Assembly (NCBI GenBank): GCA_946807835.1
Contig: OX327694.1
Location: 9,436,001-9,500,000 of the forward strand
Source of the DNA: Ailanthus altissimus
Lineage: Eukaryota; Streptophyta; Magnoliopsida; Sapindales; Simaroubaceae
DNA: 64,000 bases
Reading direction: 5' to 3'
Shown: piece by piece, positions 45,164 to 57,971 of the stretch
Layout: each line of letters opens with the position of its first letter
Position numbering within the stretch: position 1 is the stretch's first letter
Made by a program: the position numbers and the translations under genes
Notes under the pieces: model-generated
The model's database searches: none
Told to the model about the DNA's origin: nothing
The model's input: only the letters and a program-made list of their open reading frames with translations

Positions 45164-47915
45164 AATACCTGATGATGAAGTGTTCAATATAAATCTAAAT
45201 ACCCAAGTCACAAGTTTTTCTAAAAGAAAACCTTCCCAAAGACATTCACAAGTTCAAAATTCACAACGAAGAAATGTTGTAGATACTTCTATTATAGTCA
45301 AAAGTAAACAAGTAATAAACACAGTATCTTCAACATTCAAAAGTTGTAACAATTATCAAATCCTCCTAAAATGTTTTTTCAATTCATTGCATAACTTAGT
45401 GAATTCTACAAAATATATCTATCAAAATAAAAAAAATTTGTGTGCTAAGTATAAAAGGAAGTGTAGACTACACTAAGTCTAATCTTCTTTGGTGAAAGAG
45501 CTATTAGATGAAAGATCTATAACATTTGGATCATCTCCGCAGCACCCTCTCCTATTGAGTGGTAATCAAGGTCTTTCATTTCATCCTTAAAGTGTTTGGC
45601 TAACCACCCCTTATACCAGCCACAGGCTCAACCAAAGTCTTTTTCCAAGAGTATGTGAACAGCGAGTTCCCTTCCAAAACAAAATCCTTGTCGAAAAGCT
45701 CTTATGAAAGCAACATGGCATTAGAATTTGTAGTGTTTCTAAGCCACTTTAACCCTCTTCCAAAAATTTTGTTCAGCAATACAATAACTCTTATCTTTAA
45801 TATTTGCACCTTCCAAAGCCTTTTAGGAACTCCTAGAGCAATCTTCAGGCCCCTAGAACCCTTGTTCTAGCTTCGTGTTGCAAGCCTTAAACATTTTTAG
45901 TAGCTTAACCCTAATCTAAGCTTTATTCCTTGTTATTCTCAGTTCGTCATACTTTTTTATAGCTATAAAATAGAGATTTGGTCTGAATAAAGGATTAAAG
46001 TTCTCTCTATCTTATTATTCTTAGAATGCAAATCTTCCATTTTAGTGAATAGGGCATTAACCTCTCTTCATCAGGGTTTTTCAACATGCTTTCCAAGTTA
46101 ACTATCTCTTTCAAAAGGATCTCATTTGCACCCTTCAACTCTTTCACCAAAGTAATATTCCCTTTAACTTCTTTCAAAATACTTTCTATATGCCCTTTTA
46201 TAGTCCTCAAACTTTGCAACTCCGATCTAAACCTCTCATTTTCCACCTTCATCCTTTTTATATATCTTACTTCAGTCTTTAGCAACTTATTCTTCTCTCT
46301 CAACTTACTTAACTTTGCATTTGTAACCATTAACTTGCCACTCCTTAATAAAAATTCTTTAGCTGCCTTATTCAATCTCTAGCTCAAGACTTTCATTCTG
46401 TGGTCCTTGTTTTGGAGCTCTTCCTTGAATGCCTTGACAGTAGAGAAATTGTCTTGTAGAGCTTGTAGCCAAAATCACTTTTGTGAGTCAATTACTAGAA
46501 ATATATGCAAAAAACAAAAACATCTGTAGAAGCTTATAATAATCCATGATTTAGAGCCCTTTAATTCCCAATATCTATTATTCATCTTGGGAATAATTTT
46601 CTTACCCGTCAGCTTGTTCAAGATAGTAGTAAAACTTATTAGATCTCTCAGTACCGTAGATTACTAATGGTTCCAGAATCATCTTCGTTGATAAATAATA
46701 AAATAAAGTCATCACCTTCCTTTGAGGTTGACATTTGCACTCTGTACGATCTTCCAATATTAGAAGTTAAGGAAGTAGGCCTTTGTACTTCCCATAAAGG
46801 TTTGGGCATCTTTTCTTCCCTTCTTGATTTTGTTGGAGGAGGAGGGGCGAATATTATCGTTGGAAAGATTAGGGATTTGAAGTTCAAAATCCAAGCTTAA
46901 GTCAGAGCTAGAACTTAAATTTGAACTATTCTCTACGACTAGAATATTGGCTACAAAATCAAAAAGGTTAAAGAAGTAAAGATGAGTAAGCATGTAAGAG
47001 GAAAATTAATGGAGAGTAATCTTACTAGAATTCGAATGAGGCATTAGATAAGATTTAAGGTTAGAGCTTTCTTTGAAGGAATTAATGCTGGAAGGAATTG
47101 AATGTTTATAATAAGCTAAAGGCATAAGATATAATAATGCCTTTTCAAAACTTTGAGGTTCTGAGGGAATGGTGGAAGGGATATTGATTGAATCCTTGTT
47201 AATAGTTAAAGGTTCCATGACAAAAGAAACCTCTTCTTACCTTAAAATGAAAGGTTAGCTCGGTTCATTAGTAGAGGCATCTTTGAAAGGGTAGATGCTA
47301 GGAAGATCGAAGGTATCTTTAAAATGGGATTTCTTTCCCTCTTTTGAAGGAATGAAAAGACTAAATACATAACTAGGTACACTACTAGCTTTTCTCTATT
47401 TCTTTAGCATCCTAGTATTTTTATTTGCTTGTTATTTTAGTTTTTAAGAAGTCTAGAACCATGTTTAGAAGATCTTCCATAAAGAATTAAAGATTCGGAA
47501 TCAAAGACTCACTATCAACACCCCGAATAAACAAGTATTAGATGGAAGAGAAAAGATGTTACAACTACATTTCTCTTATGAAGAGTCGAATTGAGCTAAC
47601 ATGAGAGAAATGTCAACCCGTTCAAGGCTTTCTACAACTAAAGAAAAATTACTTGTGATTGTAGGAAGGTCTTCAATAGGAGAATCAACATAGTATGAGA
47701 CCCAACTCTAGAAGGACTAGCAATAAAACTGGTGGTAGAAGGATTGACAGTGGAAGACTTAATTGCAAAAGATCTAATGGTGGCTAGATCAACGGTAAAA
47801 GATCTAATAGTAAAAAAAATGTTGCCAACAAAATATTGGACTCTCATTCAAAAGGGTCCTTATGGCTGAAGACCTTTGTCACCTAACCCTAGTAAGAGAT
47901 GAAAGGCTAAAAGAT
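45164..47915 (+). other. 3' internal region of the Tat element
   Basis: No plus-strand gene is seen. The minus strand carries broken, mutually related reading frames (46007-46490, about 46648-46990, 47006-47218), which look like one decayed antisense gene. The remainder is AT-rich and unrecognised. Confidence 0.5.
46007..46375 (-). pseudogene. Antisense coiled-coil ORF remnant in the Tat element
   Basis: A 122-codon minus-strand frame with strong heptad-like Leu/Ile/Lys/Glu periodicity (LSKLREKNKLLKTE, then RFRSELQSLRTIKG, then ELKGANEILLKEI) predicts a long coiled coil. Similar sequence extends upstream to about 46490 past one stop, so it was longer. Tat (Retand-type) elements are known to carry an additional antisense ORF between pol and the 3' LTR, and the position fits. 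Flanking minus-strand frames at 46648-46887 and 47006-47218 probably belong to the same gene. I do not recognise a function. Confidence 0.5.
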
Positions 47916-47920
47916 AAAGG

Positions 47921-49733
47921 TGTTGTGAGTGCTTACTAAGGGTGCATGCATATGAACATGTTTATTAAATCTTAAATTTCATGCCATACATACAATGTGT
48001 AGCAAAATGAAATCTAATTTCTAATTTAATCAAAACAAAATGAATTTAAGCCTTTTTACACTAAAATTCAAAAAACTACCCTTAAAGACGATTTGATGTA
48101 CAAATCGATTCTAGAGCTCACACTAAAGCGTAATCGTTGGTAATTCTAGTCCACAAAAACTAATAGGATTACAAAGCTAAAATGGCACCATGAAATTTCA
48201 AGTAGGATTATTTCAGTTCAACTCTTGAGCTTGTTTCTGTCAATTTTGTCCAAAACATAACTTAGGGACTAAATTGTTAACCTTTCAAAGTTTTATTTCT
48301 AATGGCCGAAAATCAAGTTCCATACAAAACAATTTTGGGCTCTTTATACTTTGACTTTTACATCCTGACACTTGTCCTTCATGCATCCCATGCATAAAGA
48401 CAAGTGTCCCATTGAATCCATGTATGAAAGTCAAGTGTCCATATACATCTCCATGCATAATGCCATTTGTTCAAAATACATGCCATATGTCAACTTCTAA
48501 TAGGTTAACAATAATTGTTAACCAATTAAATAATAAGTTTAACATTTAAAGCTTGATACGTGCATTTTTTTAGAGATTTTAAAACAAATCATGCGTTCTG
48601 AAATTTTCTCGAATCGAACCGTTCGACCCATTTGGTTACCCAGTGCTTAACGAGTACACTTTATATTATAAGATTCACTAGATTCACACTCGTTTGTCTT
48701 ACAAAACTCTTTCGTAAGTTCGTAAATAATGCCCCATGCACATGTTATAGATATTACAGAACGGTGCGTTGAACCATACAAGTTGATATCAACCATATAC
48801 ATATAATCCTTCCATCACCTATATCCTAGAATAGCAAAGATATAGATCATTACCATCAAATCTCTATATGTTCAACCGTGAACTTATCTACAGATTTATA
48901 TTTTTGTAAACAATATCCGTAAAATCCTTTATGATATTGTTTAACCTTACAAAAAAACTCTTTTTTAGAGTTTTCGCTTATGGCTATAAAACTTCCTAAA
49001 ATAAAATCTCGAAACATCCATATATACAACTTACCCATATGAGCTAACGGATCCCATATTTACGCACACTAAACTCTATAAGCATCGTAACATACCCAAC
49101 AACACCTAAAGATCAGACCATGAAAGGTATCTAATATGCGTGGAATCAAAGTATGATGGATCACTCATAAGCCTATCGTAGTGCTTAAGTCAAAAGACCA
49201 CGAATATTATTTAACTCGAGAAGACTTTTCATTGACGGATCTAAAGTATGTCTATTAGAGATCCTTATGAGTCTGTTCAGTACCCAATTCTCACTGAATA
49301 CTTATATACTTATACAAGCTTCCTCTTAGTCCACGATCTACTAAAATTAATCGTCTAGACAATCTAGATATAAATACACACTAATCTAAAAAGTATACCA
49401 ATCAACCCGTATCGGCAATCATAGATTAGAAATGAGGTTTTTGAGAGCATACTACATAAAAATATTTTTTAACACTATTTGCAACTCCTTATAACTATAT
49501 CATTACTAATATATTCTCAAATTTTTGTCCCATTTCAAACAAGTTTCTAACTCATAGAATGCTAACACTTAGTGTTGATCTAAACTCATTTAAATCTACA
49601 ATATCTGTAAAGTAACAAACTTAGAACTATATTATTAAATATTAATAATTTATTCAAAATATTTATTGTATAAATATTAATCAAATAAATATTCATACAA
49701 AATTAAAAGGACACGTAATCACCATCTCTAATA
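47921..49733 (-). repeat. Solo LTR, family B-like, inverted copy
   Basis: The reverse complement of this stretch matches the LTRs at 42760, 55414 and 58769. For example GCCCCATGCACATGTTATAG, then GAACCATACAAGTTGATATC, at about 48730-48790 mirror 59800-59860. The left end is TGTTGTGAG preceded by AAAGG (47916-47920). The right end is less clear; AAACG at 49734-49738 matches the TSD at four of five bases. It interrupts the Tat 3' region. Confidence 0.6.
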
Positions 49734-51143
49734 AAACGAGCTTCATTAATAGGAGCAACTTCCTCAAAAGCTTCATATCTCGATGAGTGAGTCAAACTAC
49801 TTCCACATCTCGTGTTGCAATAAGAACAAAACATAAAGAATTAGAAAAGGAAAGGCAGAAATCAGAACCATGTCATCACAAAATGGAAATCTAAAAAGAA
49901 CTAATTAATGTTGGGAGAGAAACCAATATAAATGATGTGCTGAAAGATATCCTCACCATCTACCAGCCCTACTCCCTCGGGAAATAAAACCTCGAGAGGA
50001 AGCAGTTAACCATGAACGAGATGAGATTGAAAGTTGCGTGCATCGAACGGACAGTAGGAAGTAATAATGTCTTCCCAGTTCAAGTTCAGAGGGGAGAGAA
50101 ATATGCCCATATCCTTAAGGGATATGATGGAAAGGAAATATAAAACCTGTAAAAGGCGAGCATATTCTAGTAAAAAGGTGTAACCTACTTAAGATATTGT
50201 GAGCATATCCCTTGTTCTAGAAATTCTTCTTCAAGAATCGATATTGGCCGATAATGACTCGAGTATTGATTGCTTTTCATCGAAATCGTAAAATTGGGAA
50301 TAAATAGTGAAAGGAAGGTCAGGCCTTCTCCATTCACTACTTACTACAATGAGATTGTTCTTATCAAAATCATCTCATTTTCCCTCAAAGTAAAAAATGA
50401 TCCTCCTACTTGTGGCCTTGAAATGGTAGATTTTTTTAGTAACTAAGGTTGTAACAATGAAATAGGCCAGGGGAGTTTATCATATGATTCATCAAGAAGA
50501 TGCCTTAAATCATATGAAAGATGTTTGGAAGGACTTTGGAGTGGAGAGAGTTCTATGAGGTCAAGAAATTCTAAGATTATTGGGGAGTAGAAAAGCAAAA
50601 GCACTCCAAATGATGCCTGTAAACCACAATTTCATTTGCACCAACTGTCGGGGGATTGTGCATCATCAACAAGAAGATTCTTGAAATGAACATTATCAAA
50701 ATCCTGAAAGCGGCCTCAATTCCTCTATTGAGAAGTTTCCTAAACTACGGTGATCCATTTTTATGAAAAATCTTATAAAGGTGTAAACTTTGGAAATGTT
50801 GTAAAAGTAGAAGATAGAAAGAAAGCAAGCTTAGTGGAAGACGGAGAATATAGAAAAGAAGCAGTTTGAAGAATGAAGACACGAGCAATAAATGAAGTTA
50901 AAATTAAATAAATAAAAAAAGACACCGGATAGTTTGGAAAAGGAAGAAACATTACAAAATTTTCAAAAGTTGAAACATTCTAAAATAGTGCAAGGGTTGG
51001 TACAATATGAAACCATATAGAAAGGCAGGAAACTTGAAGTCAAAAGAGAATATATGGCAAAGCAACAATCAAAGAAGAACAAGAAACCTACCCTCCAAGA
51101 CTAAACTTGGAAGGCCATGATTCTTTATTTGGCAGAGGACATC
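49734..51143 (+). other. Last part of the Tat internal region
   Basis: No intact gene. On the minus strand 49900-50100 shows short open stretches that could be the 5' end of the decayed antisense ORF. The segment ends GGCAGAGGACATC immediately before the 3' LTR, a position and composition suitable for a decayed polypurine tract. Confidence 0.45.
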
Positions 51144-51665
51144 TGTTGGGTTGAAAACTAGTTGGTGCAATTAGCTTATGCCACCTATCCACCGTTTAGT
51201 TTTATAGCAATATCATGTGCAAACGGATGCAACAGTTCATTCTTAGCAATTCTAATAGAAAAAAATAGCTCCACAAGACTGGCAAACACTAATATGGAAA
51301 ATCCAAAGGTAGAGAACAAGCGAGGCTCATTCAATGGCTGATGAAAGATTTGAGGAAAAGTTTTAGAATTTTTTTTTTCCAAATTTTACCTATAAAAAGG
51401 GAACTTCTCTCCATTTCATAAAAAAGATAAACACAAACACATTTATATTCAAGTTTTCAAAATTAGTTCTTTGAATTTACCAAACACTCACGCATATGCA
51501 CCTCCTTTTTTAAATCTTTTTTTCATTAAAATTACCTTTCAATTTTTTAACTTAAATATTAAAGTGTCTTTGCATGCACAATTAATGAGTGTTCTCTAAC
51601 GCTTGAAGTAGAATTAGAAGAGTATTTAGAACTTTTGATTATAGAAGTTATAATCGGTGATTTCA
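51144..51665 (+). repeat. 3' LTR of the Tat element
   Basis: The 522-bp LTR starts TGTTGGGTTG and ends GGTGATTTCA, followed by the TAAGT duplication at 51666-51670. It matches 31979-32488 with many substitutions, consistent with great age. Confidence 0.82.
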
Positions 51666-51670
51666 TAAGT

Positions 51671-53430
51671 ATTATCAGATGAATACATAAAAAAATATAT
51701 ATATAGTAAAAATATGGACTATATATAATAATAATATAATAGTGACACATTAATTTAATGAAAAAGCTTACATTGACTTTATTTAAATATTTGTTCATCT
51801 ACAACTATTAATATATTGTTAATGAAGAACTAATTCTAAGAAAAGAAAATGAAAGTAGAGAAAGACGAGTAAAAATTTCTTGTTCAATTAATATTTGCAC
51901 AGGTGGCAAGTCCTCTTTCTCTCTTTCCACTTCTTGTCTTGCGTTTTCATTTTGGTGAAAGAACAGAAAAAAGATCAAATGAAGATGGATATTACATCAT
52001 ATGATTTCCTCAAGTGATAAACAACCAACCATCTGATGTAATTTACATATATATTCATTTGTATTTAATGTTGGGATTATATGATTTTTGAATTTTCATT
52101 TAAAACAAAATATGAATTTAAAAAAAATAATTTATTAATATGATCTTATTATTATTTTATATTAATACAACACTACAACAAATGAACCAGCAACATTTAA
52201 TTTGAGCTATATGAATACGAGAAAATATTTGCTTATCATTTTGCATTGTATTTTGAGATGAATTTTTTAAAAAATTACTGTTTTTTAATAGGTAAAGTAT
52301 TATTATATTTAGGCAAGCGTAAAACTTTTTATTACATTTTATATATATCAAATATTAAGTAATTAAACACGTAATATGATTTTATAATATATCATAAATA
52401 ATATTAAAATATTAAATTAATTAAATAATTTCATATAACACTATTACCTACATAACTCATTAAATCATTCTTTATATATACACACATACCATAAAAAAAC
52501 CATAAAAAAATGGATGAATATATTTGAAGTTCTTGTCTTAACAAAGACAATATTGATAGTTATCTTCCAAGGGAAAAGTAATTGTTTTTAAAAAAAAAAT
52601 AGAATTATTAATTATCCTCTTTAGTTTTTTTTAAATTATTCAAAATCATCTACAATTTTAAGTCAATAAAAATCCTACTAAAGGGTCTTTTGGCTTATAT
52701 AATAGGATATAATTATATTAAAAAAATAATGTTACGCATCTTAAATTTGTATATTAAATTATATTCTAAGTAATAATATGTCAAATAATTATTAGGTGTA
52801 ATACGTGATTTTAAAATTTATACTATTTCATTACCCAATGATTGCTTGACATATCACTACTTGAAAAATAATGCTACACGTCTTAAGTTTGTATCTCAAG
52901 TTGTACCTCAAGTAATAATATGTCAAGCAATTATCGAAAGTAACGAATAACTTTAAAATTTATACAATTTCACTATCCAATGATTATTTAACACATTATT
53001 ACTTTAAATACAACTTAAGATGTATAATATTACTCTTATATAAATACCAATAACCTCCATAAGAGTTTTTTTAGTATTTCTAAAATTGGACAGGAATAAT
53101 TGATAATCTTTAATAAATAAATAATATTAAAATTTCAATGAAAACATAGTCAAATTTTAGATTCTACGGTATAAATAATTGAATCTATATATGATTTTAC
53201 TAGTATTGTTTTTTCTCTTTTGTTTAATTGATTTGCATAATTTATGTATAAAATTTTACTTACTTGAAAGAGTTTTTGATTCTTTGTTAAAAAAATATTA
53301 CAAGGAAGCAACAATATAATTTATAATATAAAGCTGAAGTTTTCTATACATTAAGCCTAAAGTATATTTTTTAACACCTATATTATAAAGAAAAATTTTA
53401 AAATATTAAAAGTATTTATTGTGAGAATAT
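51671..53430. other. AT-rich DNA without genes
   Basis: This 1.76-kb stretch is very AT-rich with no credible reading frame. It is the right flank of the Tat element. It includes the MITE-like dimer at 52725-53034 and otherwise shows nothing recognisable. Confidence 0.6.
52725..53034. mobile_element. MITE-like foldback element, head-to-tail dimer
   Basis: Two related units (52725-52866 and 52867-53034) begin AATAATGTTACGCATCTTAA and AATAATGCTACACGTCTTAA. Both contain AGTAATAATATGTCAA and then CACTATCCAATGATT or its variant. Unit 2 ends CTTAAGATGTATAATATTA, the inverted counterpart of its start, so it folds back; inner arms also pair. Unit 1 lacks the closing arm. No transposase frame is present. 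Confidence 0.55.
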
Positions 53431-54087
53431 TGATTGAAAATCATCGGTATATAATTTGGAGAGCAAGCCAAGTGCGTATGGTAAGCGAGAATCAAAGACG
53501 GATGCTAAAAGAGGAGAAAGACGAAGAGGTGGTGCCCAAGCGTGGGTGCTGTGGCGCCTAAACAGAACCTAAGCGCCACGGCACCAGATGACTAGTACCG
53601 CAGCGTCCAGGTGGGCAGCCCAGTGCAATGACAGGTTTCCCGTTTTGTTACGATTTATTTCGTCTCACACTTGCTTCAGGACTCCCTAATATGACTCCCA
53701 CACGTTTAGGGTAAACCTAGGACGTTCTAAAGCCTATATAAAGGCTCTCTATTGGCTTGTAAATATATCTTTATGAAAACCTAAGAAATCTTAGTGATAG
53801 CTTTGGGAAATCTTTGTGATTAAACATATTTTGTGAGATAAAATCCTTAGATTACGAAAAAGAGTATTCTTTGTGAGTTTTTCTTATAAAAGGCATACTA
53901 TGTGAGTGTCTTGTGATTCAATAATAACAGTGAGTGATCTTGATCTATCGTGGACGTAGGTAAGTTACAGAACCACGTAAATTTCTGTGTGTTCTTTTTC
54001 TATTCTTCTCTCTTTAATTACTAAATTTCTTGCTTTGCACATTATTGCTTGGGTTATATTACTTGTTTGTGTGCTTCCACTTCAACA
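53431..54087 (+). repeat. 5' LTR of the Tork-type copia element (left end uncertain)
   Basis: The LTR ends CACTTCAACA at 54087, followed by a primer-binding site TGGTATTAGAGC (54091-54102, initiator tRNA-Met type). A TATA box, CCTATATAAAGG, lies at about 53731. A GC-rich segment (53525-53620) precedes it. The start near 53431 is a guess, since no second LTR is present in the window. Confidence 0.6.
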
Positions 54088-54118
54088 AACTGGTATTAGA
54101 GCTTGATTTCAAGCAAAC

Positions 54119-55413
54119 ATGGCCACACTAAAGTATAAGGTAGAGAAATTCAACAGTACGAATGAATTTAATCTGTGAAAAATAAAGAAAAATGCGTTGT
54201 TGATGAGTCAATGGTTAGGCTCAGCATTAGAGGAGACTGCAGCTCCATCTAGTGAAGAAGAAAAGACGCCAGAGTAATGTAAAGCTAAAGCAGAAAGAAA
54301 AAATATTCAAGAAAGAGCTCACAGCACAAACGCTCTATCATTAAGCGATGAAGTACTAAGGGAAGTAGTAGGTGAGACAATAGTGTTTAGTCTTTGGAAG
54401 AAACTTGACTCCCTTTATATGTGAAAATCATTGGCCAACATATTACATATAAAGAAGATGTTGTATCAGCTGTCCATGTCAAAGAGGACGACGATGAAAG
54501 ATGTTATAGAGGCCTTTAATAAGATCGGTCTTGATCTTGAGTCTATCAATATCAAGATAGAAGATGAAGATAGAGCAATTATTCTGTTGAGTTCACTCCT
54601 CAAGAGTTATGAGAGCTTTGTTGATACGCTATTCTATGGCAGAGAGAGTTTAACGATGAGTGATGTGAAATTATCATTAAACTCAAAGTTATTAGGAAAG
54701 CAGATCGAGGGCAATGCAGAAAGTCTATCTGTAAAAGGAAGGCTCTTATATAGAGATGGAAGAAAAATGGCTTAAGATCAAAGTCCAGGACTCCAAGAAA
54801 GTGTTATTGCTGTAAAAAAAGAGTGATACTTCATAAATGACTGTCCAGATAAGAAAGCACAAGACAAGAAGAAAGCGGATGATGCGCCAGCCTATGATAA
54901 CAGCTATGACAACACAGAGACACTCGTCTCTACTGATGGTAAAAATACTAAACAATGGGTTCTTGATTCTGGTTGTACTTTTCACATGTGCCTACACAAG
55001 TCTTGGTTTGTAAATTTCTAGCCCATTAGTGGCGATAAGGTGTTAATGGGTAATGATGTTGCATGCCAAATGATGGGAATTGGTAGTGTTAAACTTAGGT
55101 TGTATGATGGGCGAGTGAGAGAGTTGACAGATATTAGGTATGTTTTTGACCTCAAGAGAAACTTGATTTTACTATGAACTTTAGACCAGAATGAGTGTTC
55201 TATCAAGATTGACAGAGGGGTTTTGAGAGTGTTGAAGGGTTTCATGTGGTAATGGGAGGAGAGAAGCACAAAGACGTTTATATGCTTAAGAGTGAAGATG
55301 TGAGTGGTTCTACATTATTCTCTGTAGATGATGAGAATATGCAAACTAAGTTGTGGCATCTTAGATTGGCACGCTTAGGAAAGAGAAACCTTAAGGAGTT
55401 ATTTAATCAAAAG
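54119..55413 (+). pseudogene. Tork-type copia gag, protease and pre-integrase region
   Basis: Translation from ATG 54119 gives MATLKYKVEKFNSTNEF, then DEVLREVV, LDSLYM, KSLANILH and FNKIGLDLESI, the gag pattern of TNT1/Tork copia elements. A zinc knuckle (CYCCKK...DCP) lies near 54800-54850. The protease site is WVLDSGCTFHMC (about 54957). The pre-integrase segment LWHLRLARLGKRNLKELF ends at about 55413, where the long LTR insertion begins. Several stops (for example near 54178 and 54422) and one frameshift disable it. The rest of pol is at 61650-63845. Confidence 0.8.
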
Positions 55414-56412
55414 GTGCTTACGTGTCATCTCTGAATGTACATATACTTGTGTATTTATACAAGTGTACATTCCCATTAAATCGCTAATACCCATTTATAT
55501 AGTATTATGCATGTAATGTTACAGATATTGTAGATTTGAAGGAGTTAAGACCAGATCTAAAGGAGTTTAAATAAGGGCTCATAGTTAGCCACGCTGAGAG
55601 ATATAAATGCTAAATGTTAGCACAGCTAAGTGTTAGTTGGTTATAATACTCAGCAGATTCAAGAGTTGGAGTCTTGTTTGTAATGGAACATAGACCTGGG
55701 AATATACCGATAACTGCATAGTTGCAAGAGTTGTAATCGAGTGCCACGAAATGCTAGTTGTGCAAGTATGTTCTCAAATAATTATCCCTGATCTATTTCT
55801 ATCGATGCGGGTTTGTCGGTGGATATCTTTTAATATAGATCAGCATTTATCGTACCTATATGGTATAGATGGTTGTTCCTAGCTGACTGTGAGCTTGGAG
55901 CTCGTATTGACATATGGGTATTCAATTAGGACTAGATATGGGACAGATTCACGAGGGCCTCCGATAGACACCCTATGTAAGCCATCAATGAAGGGTCCTC
56001 TCGAGTTGAGTAGTATACGTGGTCCTTTGACCTAAGTGCCACAGTGGGCTTGTAAGTCATCCACTATACTTTAGTTCCACGCATATCACAGACCTTTTAT
56101 GGTGTGACCACTGGGTGTCGATGGGTATGGTCCGATACATATGGAGTCCGATATGTACAGATATGGGATCCGTCAGCTCCCATATGTAGTTTGATATCCA
56201 AATGCTTTGAGACTATATTCCAAAAAGTCTTATAGCCACGAGCAATCATCCCGGGAAAGAGTTCCGCCAGGGTAGAACAATATGGCAAAGGAGTTTGCAC
56301 ATATTGTTCAGTGAGATACAAGTCTGGAGATAATACATGGATGAGCACTAGGGGATTTGATGGTGATAATCTATATCCCCGCACATCTAGGATATCATGT
56401 CGGAAGGACTAT

Positions 56413-57971
56413 TGATGAACACATGAAAATGCATGTTGTTAAGAGATTCAATCACCATTTAATGTCATTAATTTTAGTGTTTTCTGTATTTTTAGCTTGA
56501 AATAAAGTGTTCTCCTTAAATTGTGATTAATGAATGTTATTTGGACAGGTTTAGGTAAATTGGACATAACTCTCAATGTAGAAATCAAAATGAAGAAATT
56601 CTTGAACTTGGTGCAACATGACTCAATCTTACACAAATTTGAAGAATAGTGGAAAAGCCAAATCCAACATGTTATGGGCCAAAAATTGAGATACAACAGA
56701 ATCGGACTACAACTCTTACCCAGCTTGACCCAATTCACGTATTTGGACCGTATCTCACAAAATACGTACTCAATTGGTATAATTCTTAAAGTTGTGAATT
56801 GCTGACTTTACTATCAACAACTCGTATGTTTATGGTAAAGTCCAAATCAGCCGTTATCATGGACCAAATCGCATTGCAAGTGGGTAAAATGGTTGTTGGC
56901 CGAATTCTGATGTATCTTTGGAATTTTGCTCATATCTCATTGGATACTCATCCAATTTGCATGAAATCAGTGCCTATGGAAAGAAGAGTCAAAATTCTAC
57001 AACTTTCATGTCGGCTGTAGAAGCTGAATTGATCATTTACATTATCAAAAATGTGCTGCAAGTGGATACACGAGTTATTGGCTTAAAACTATTGAAGATT
57101 GATGTCATCCATGACATATGTCCATTCATTGCCTATATAAGGAGACCCTTAGGACGTTTTTAAGGGATAATAATTTTCTCTCTTCTTTTATTCTCATTAA
57201 CATGTATTGTAATTTAGGCTAGAGTTCCTAGCAAGGCTAAGAGATGAACTTTTATGTGTAGTAAATCTACTTCCATGCTTTGATTCGGTGTCAAGAGCTA
57301 TAAATGTTGTAAGTTTGGTTTTGATTAAACTCTTATCTATTTTATTATCTATAATCCAGAGGTTATAATTCTCATGTCTCATATATGTTCAGTCATGCTT
57401 TTCTTATGTGATTCATGTTGATTTATAATTGTTACTGGTTATATTGTTTTATATGTTAATCTTTTACTGCAGTATTGTCAATTTGATATATTGTCGATCT
57501 TGGATAACATGTAAGGGCAATAAATGTTTGATATTCAAGTTAATCTTTTACTGCAATATTGTCAAAATGATATATTGTCGATCTTAGATAACTTGTATAA
57601 ATAACATGATGTGTGTTAATGCTTGCAAAGAGTTTAACTAAATCAAATACATGTGTTATCAAATGTGCTATATATTACATACCTTCCGATTGATTGTTTG
57701 GGATGTGAAACTTTCAGTTGAGTTATAAATATCGAATCAAAGTATAGAGTAGATTTATAAAGCATAATTGTGATTCTCAAAGCCTTGCTTAAATCATCAT
57801 AAGACATTTTCCTCAATTCATAGATAATTCTATCTCATCCGTTTAAATCAATTAACCCTTTGCTACTGCTTTAATATTTTACTTCACCAACCTATTTTGC
57901 CAAGAGCTTCCTCGTGGGATCGACACCTCAATCTATACTGCGATAGCCGCGTTATATTTTGAGCGTAAACA
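56413..57971 (+). repeat. Solo LTR of the LOG-carrying Athila-type family
   Basis: The 1559-bp LTR is nearly identical to 8511-10064 and 19350-20903. It has a perfect TSD, ACTAT, at 56408-56412 and 57972-57976. The family B copy at 42760 shows the same site unoccupied (GGAAGGACTATACGTATG, about 43746). It therefore marks an independent insertion of the family, followed by loss of the internal region with its cargo. Confidence 0.95.

Larger units (their letters stand above)
31979..51665 (+). mobile_element. Tat-lineage Ty3/gypsy element split by nested insertions
   Basis: Two diverged LTRs (31979-32488 and 51144-51665) are bounded by a perfect TAAGT duplication at 31974-31978 and 51666-51670, although they are 19 kb apart. 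In between, gag, RT, RNase H and integrase remnants read in order on the plus strand, followed by repeats and an antisense coiled-coil ORF remnant. Removing the insertions at 34583-37983, 38741-39213, 41653-45163 and 47921-49733 leaves about 10.5 kb, a normal Tat size. All coding parts are heavily degraded, so this is among the oldest elements here. Confidence 0.85.
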
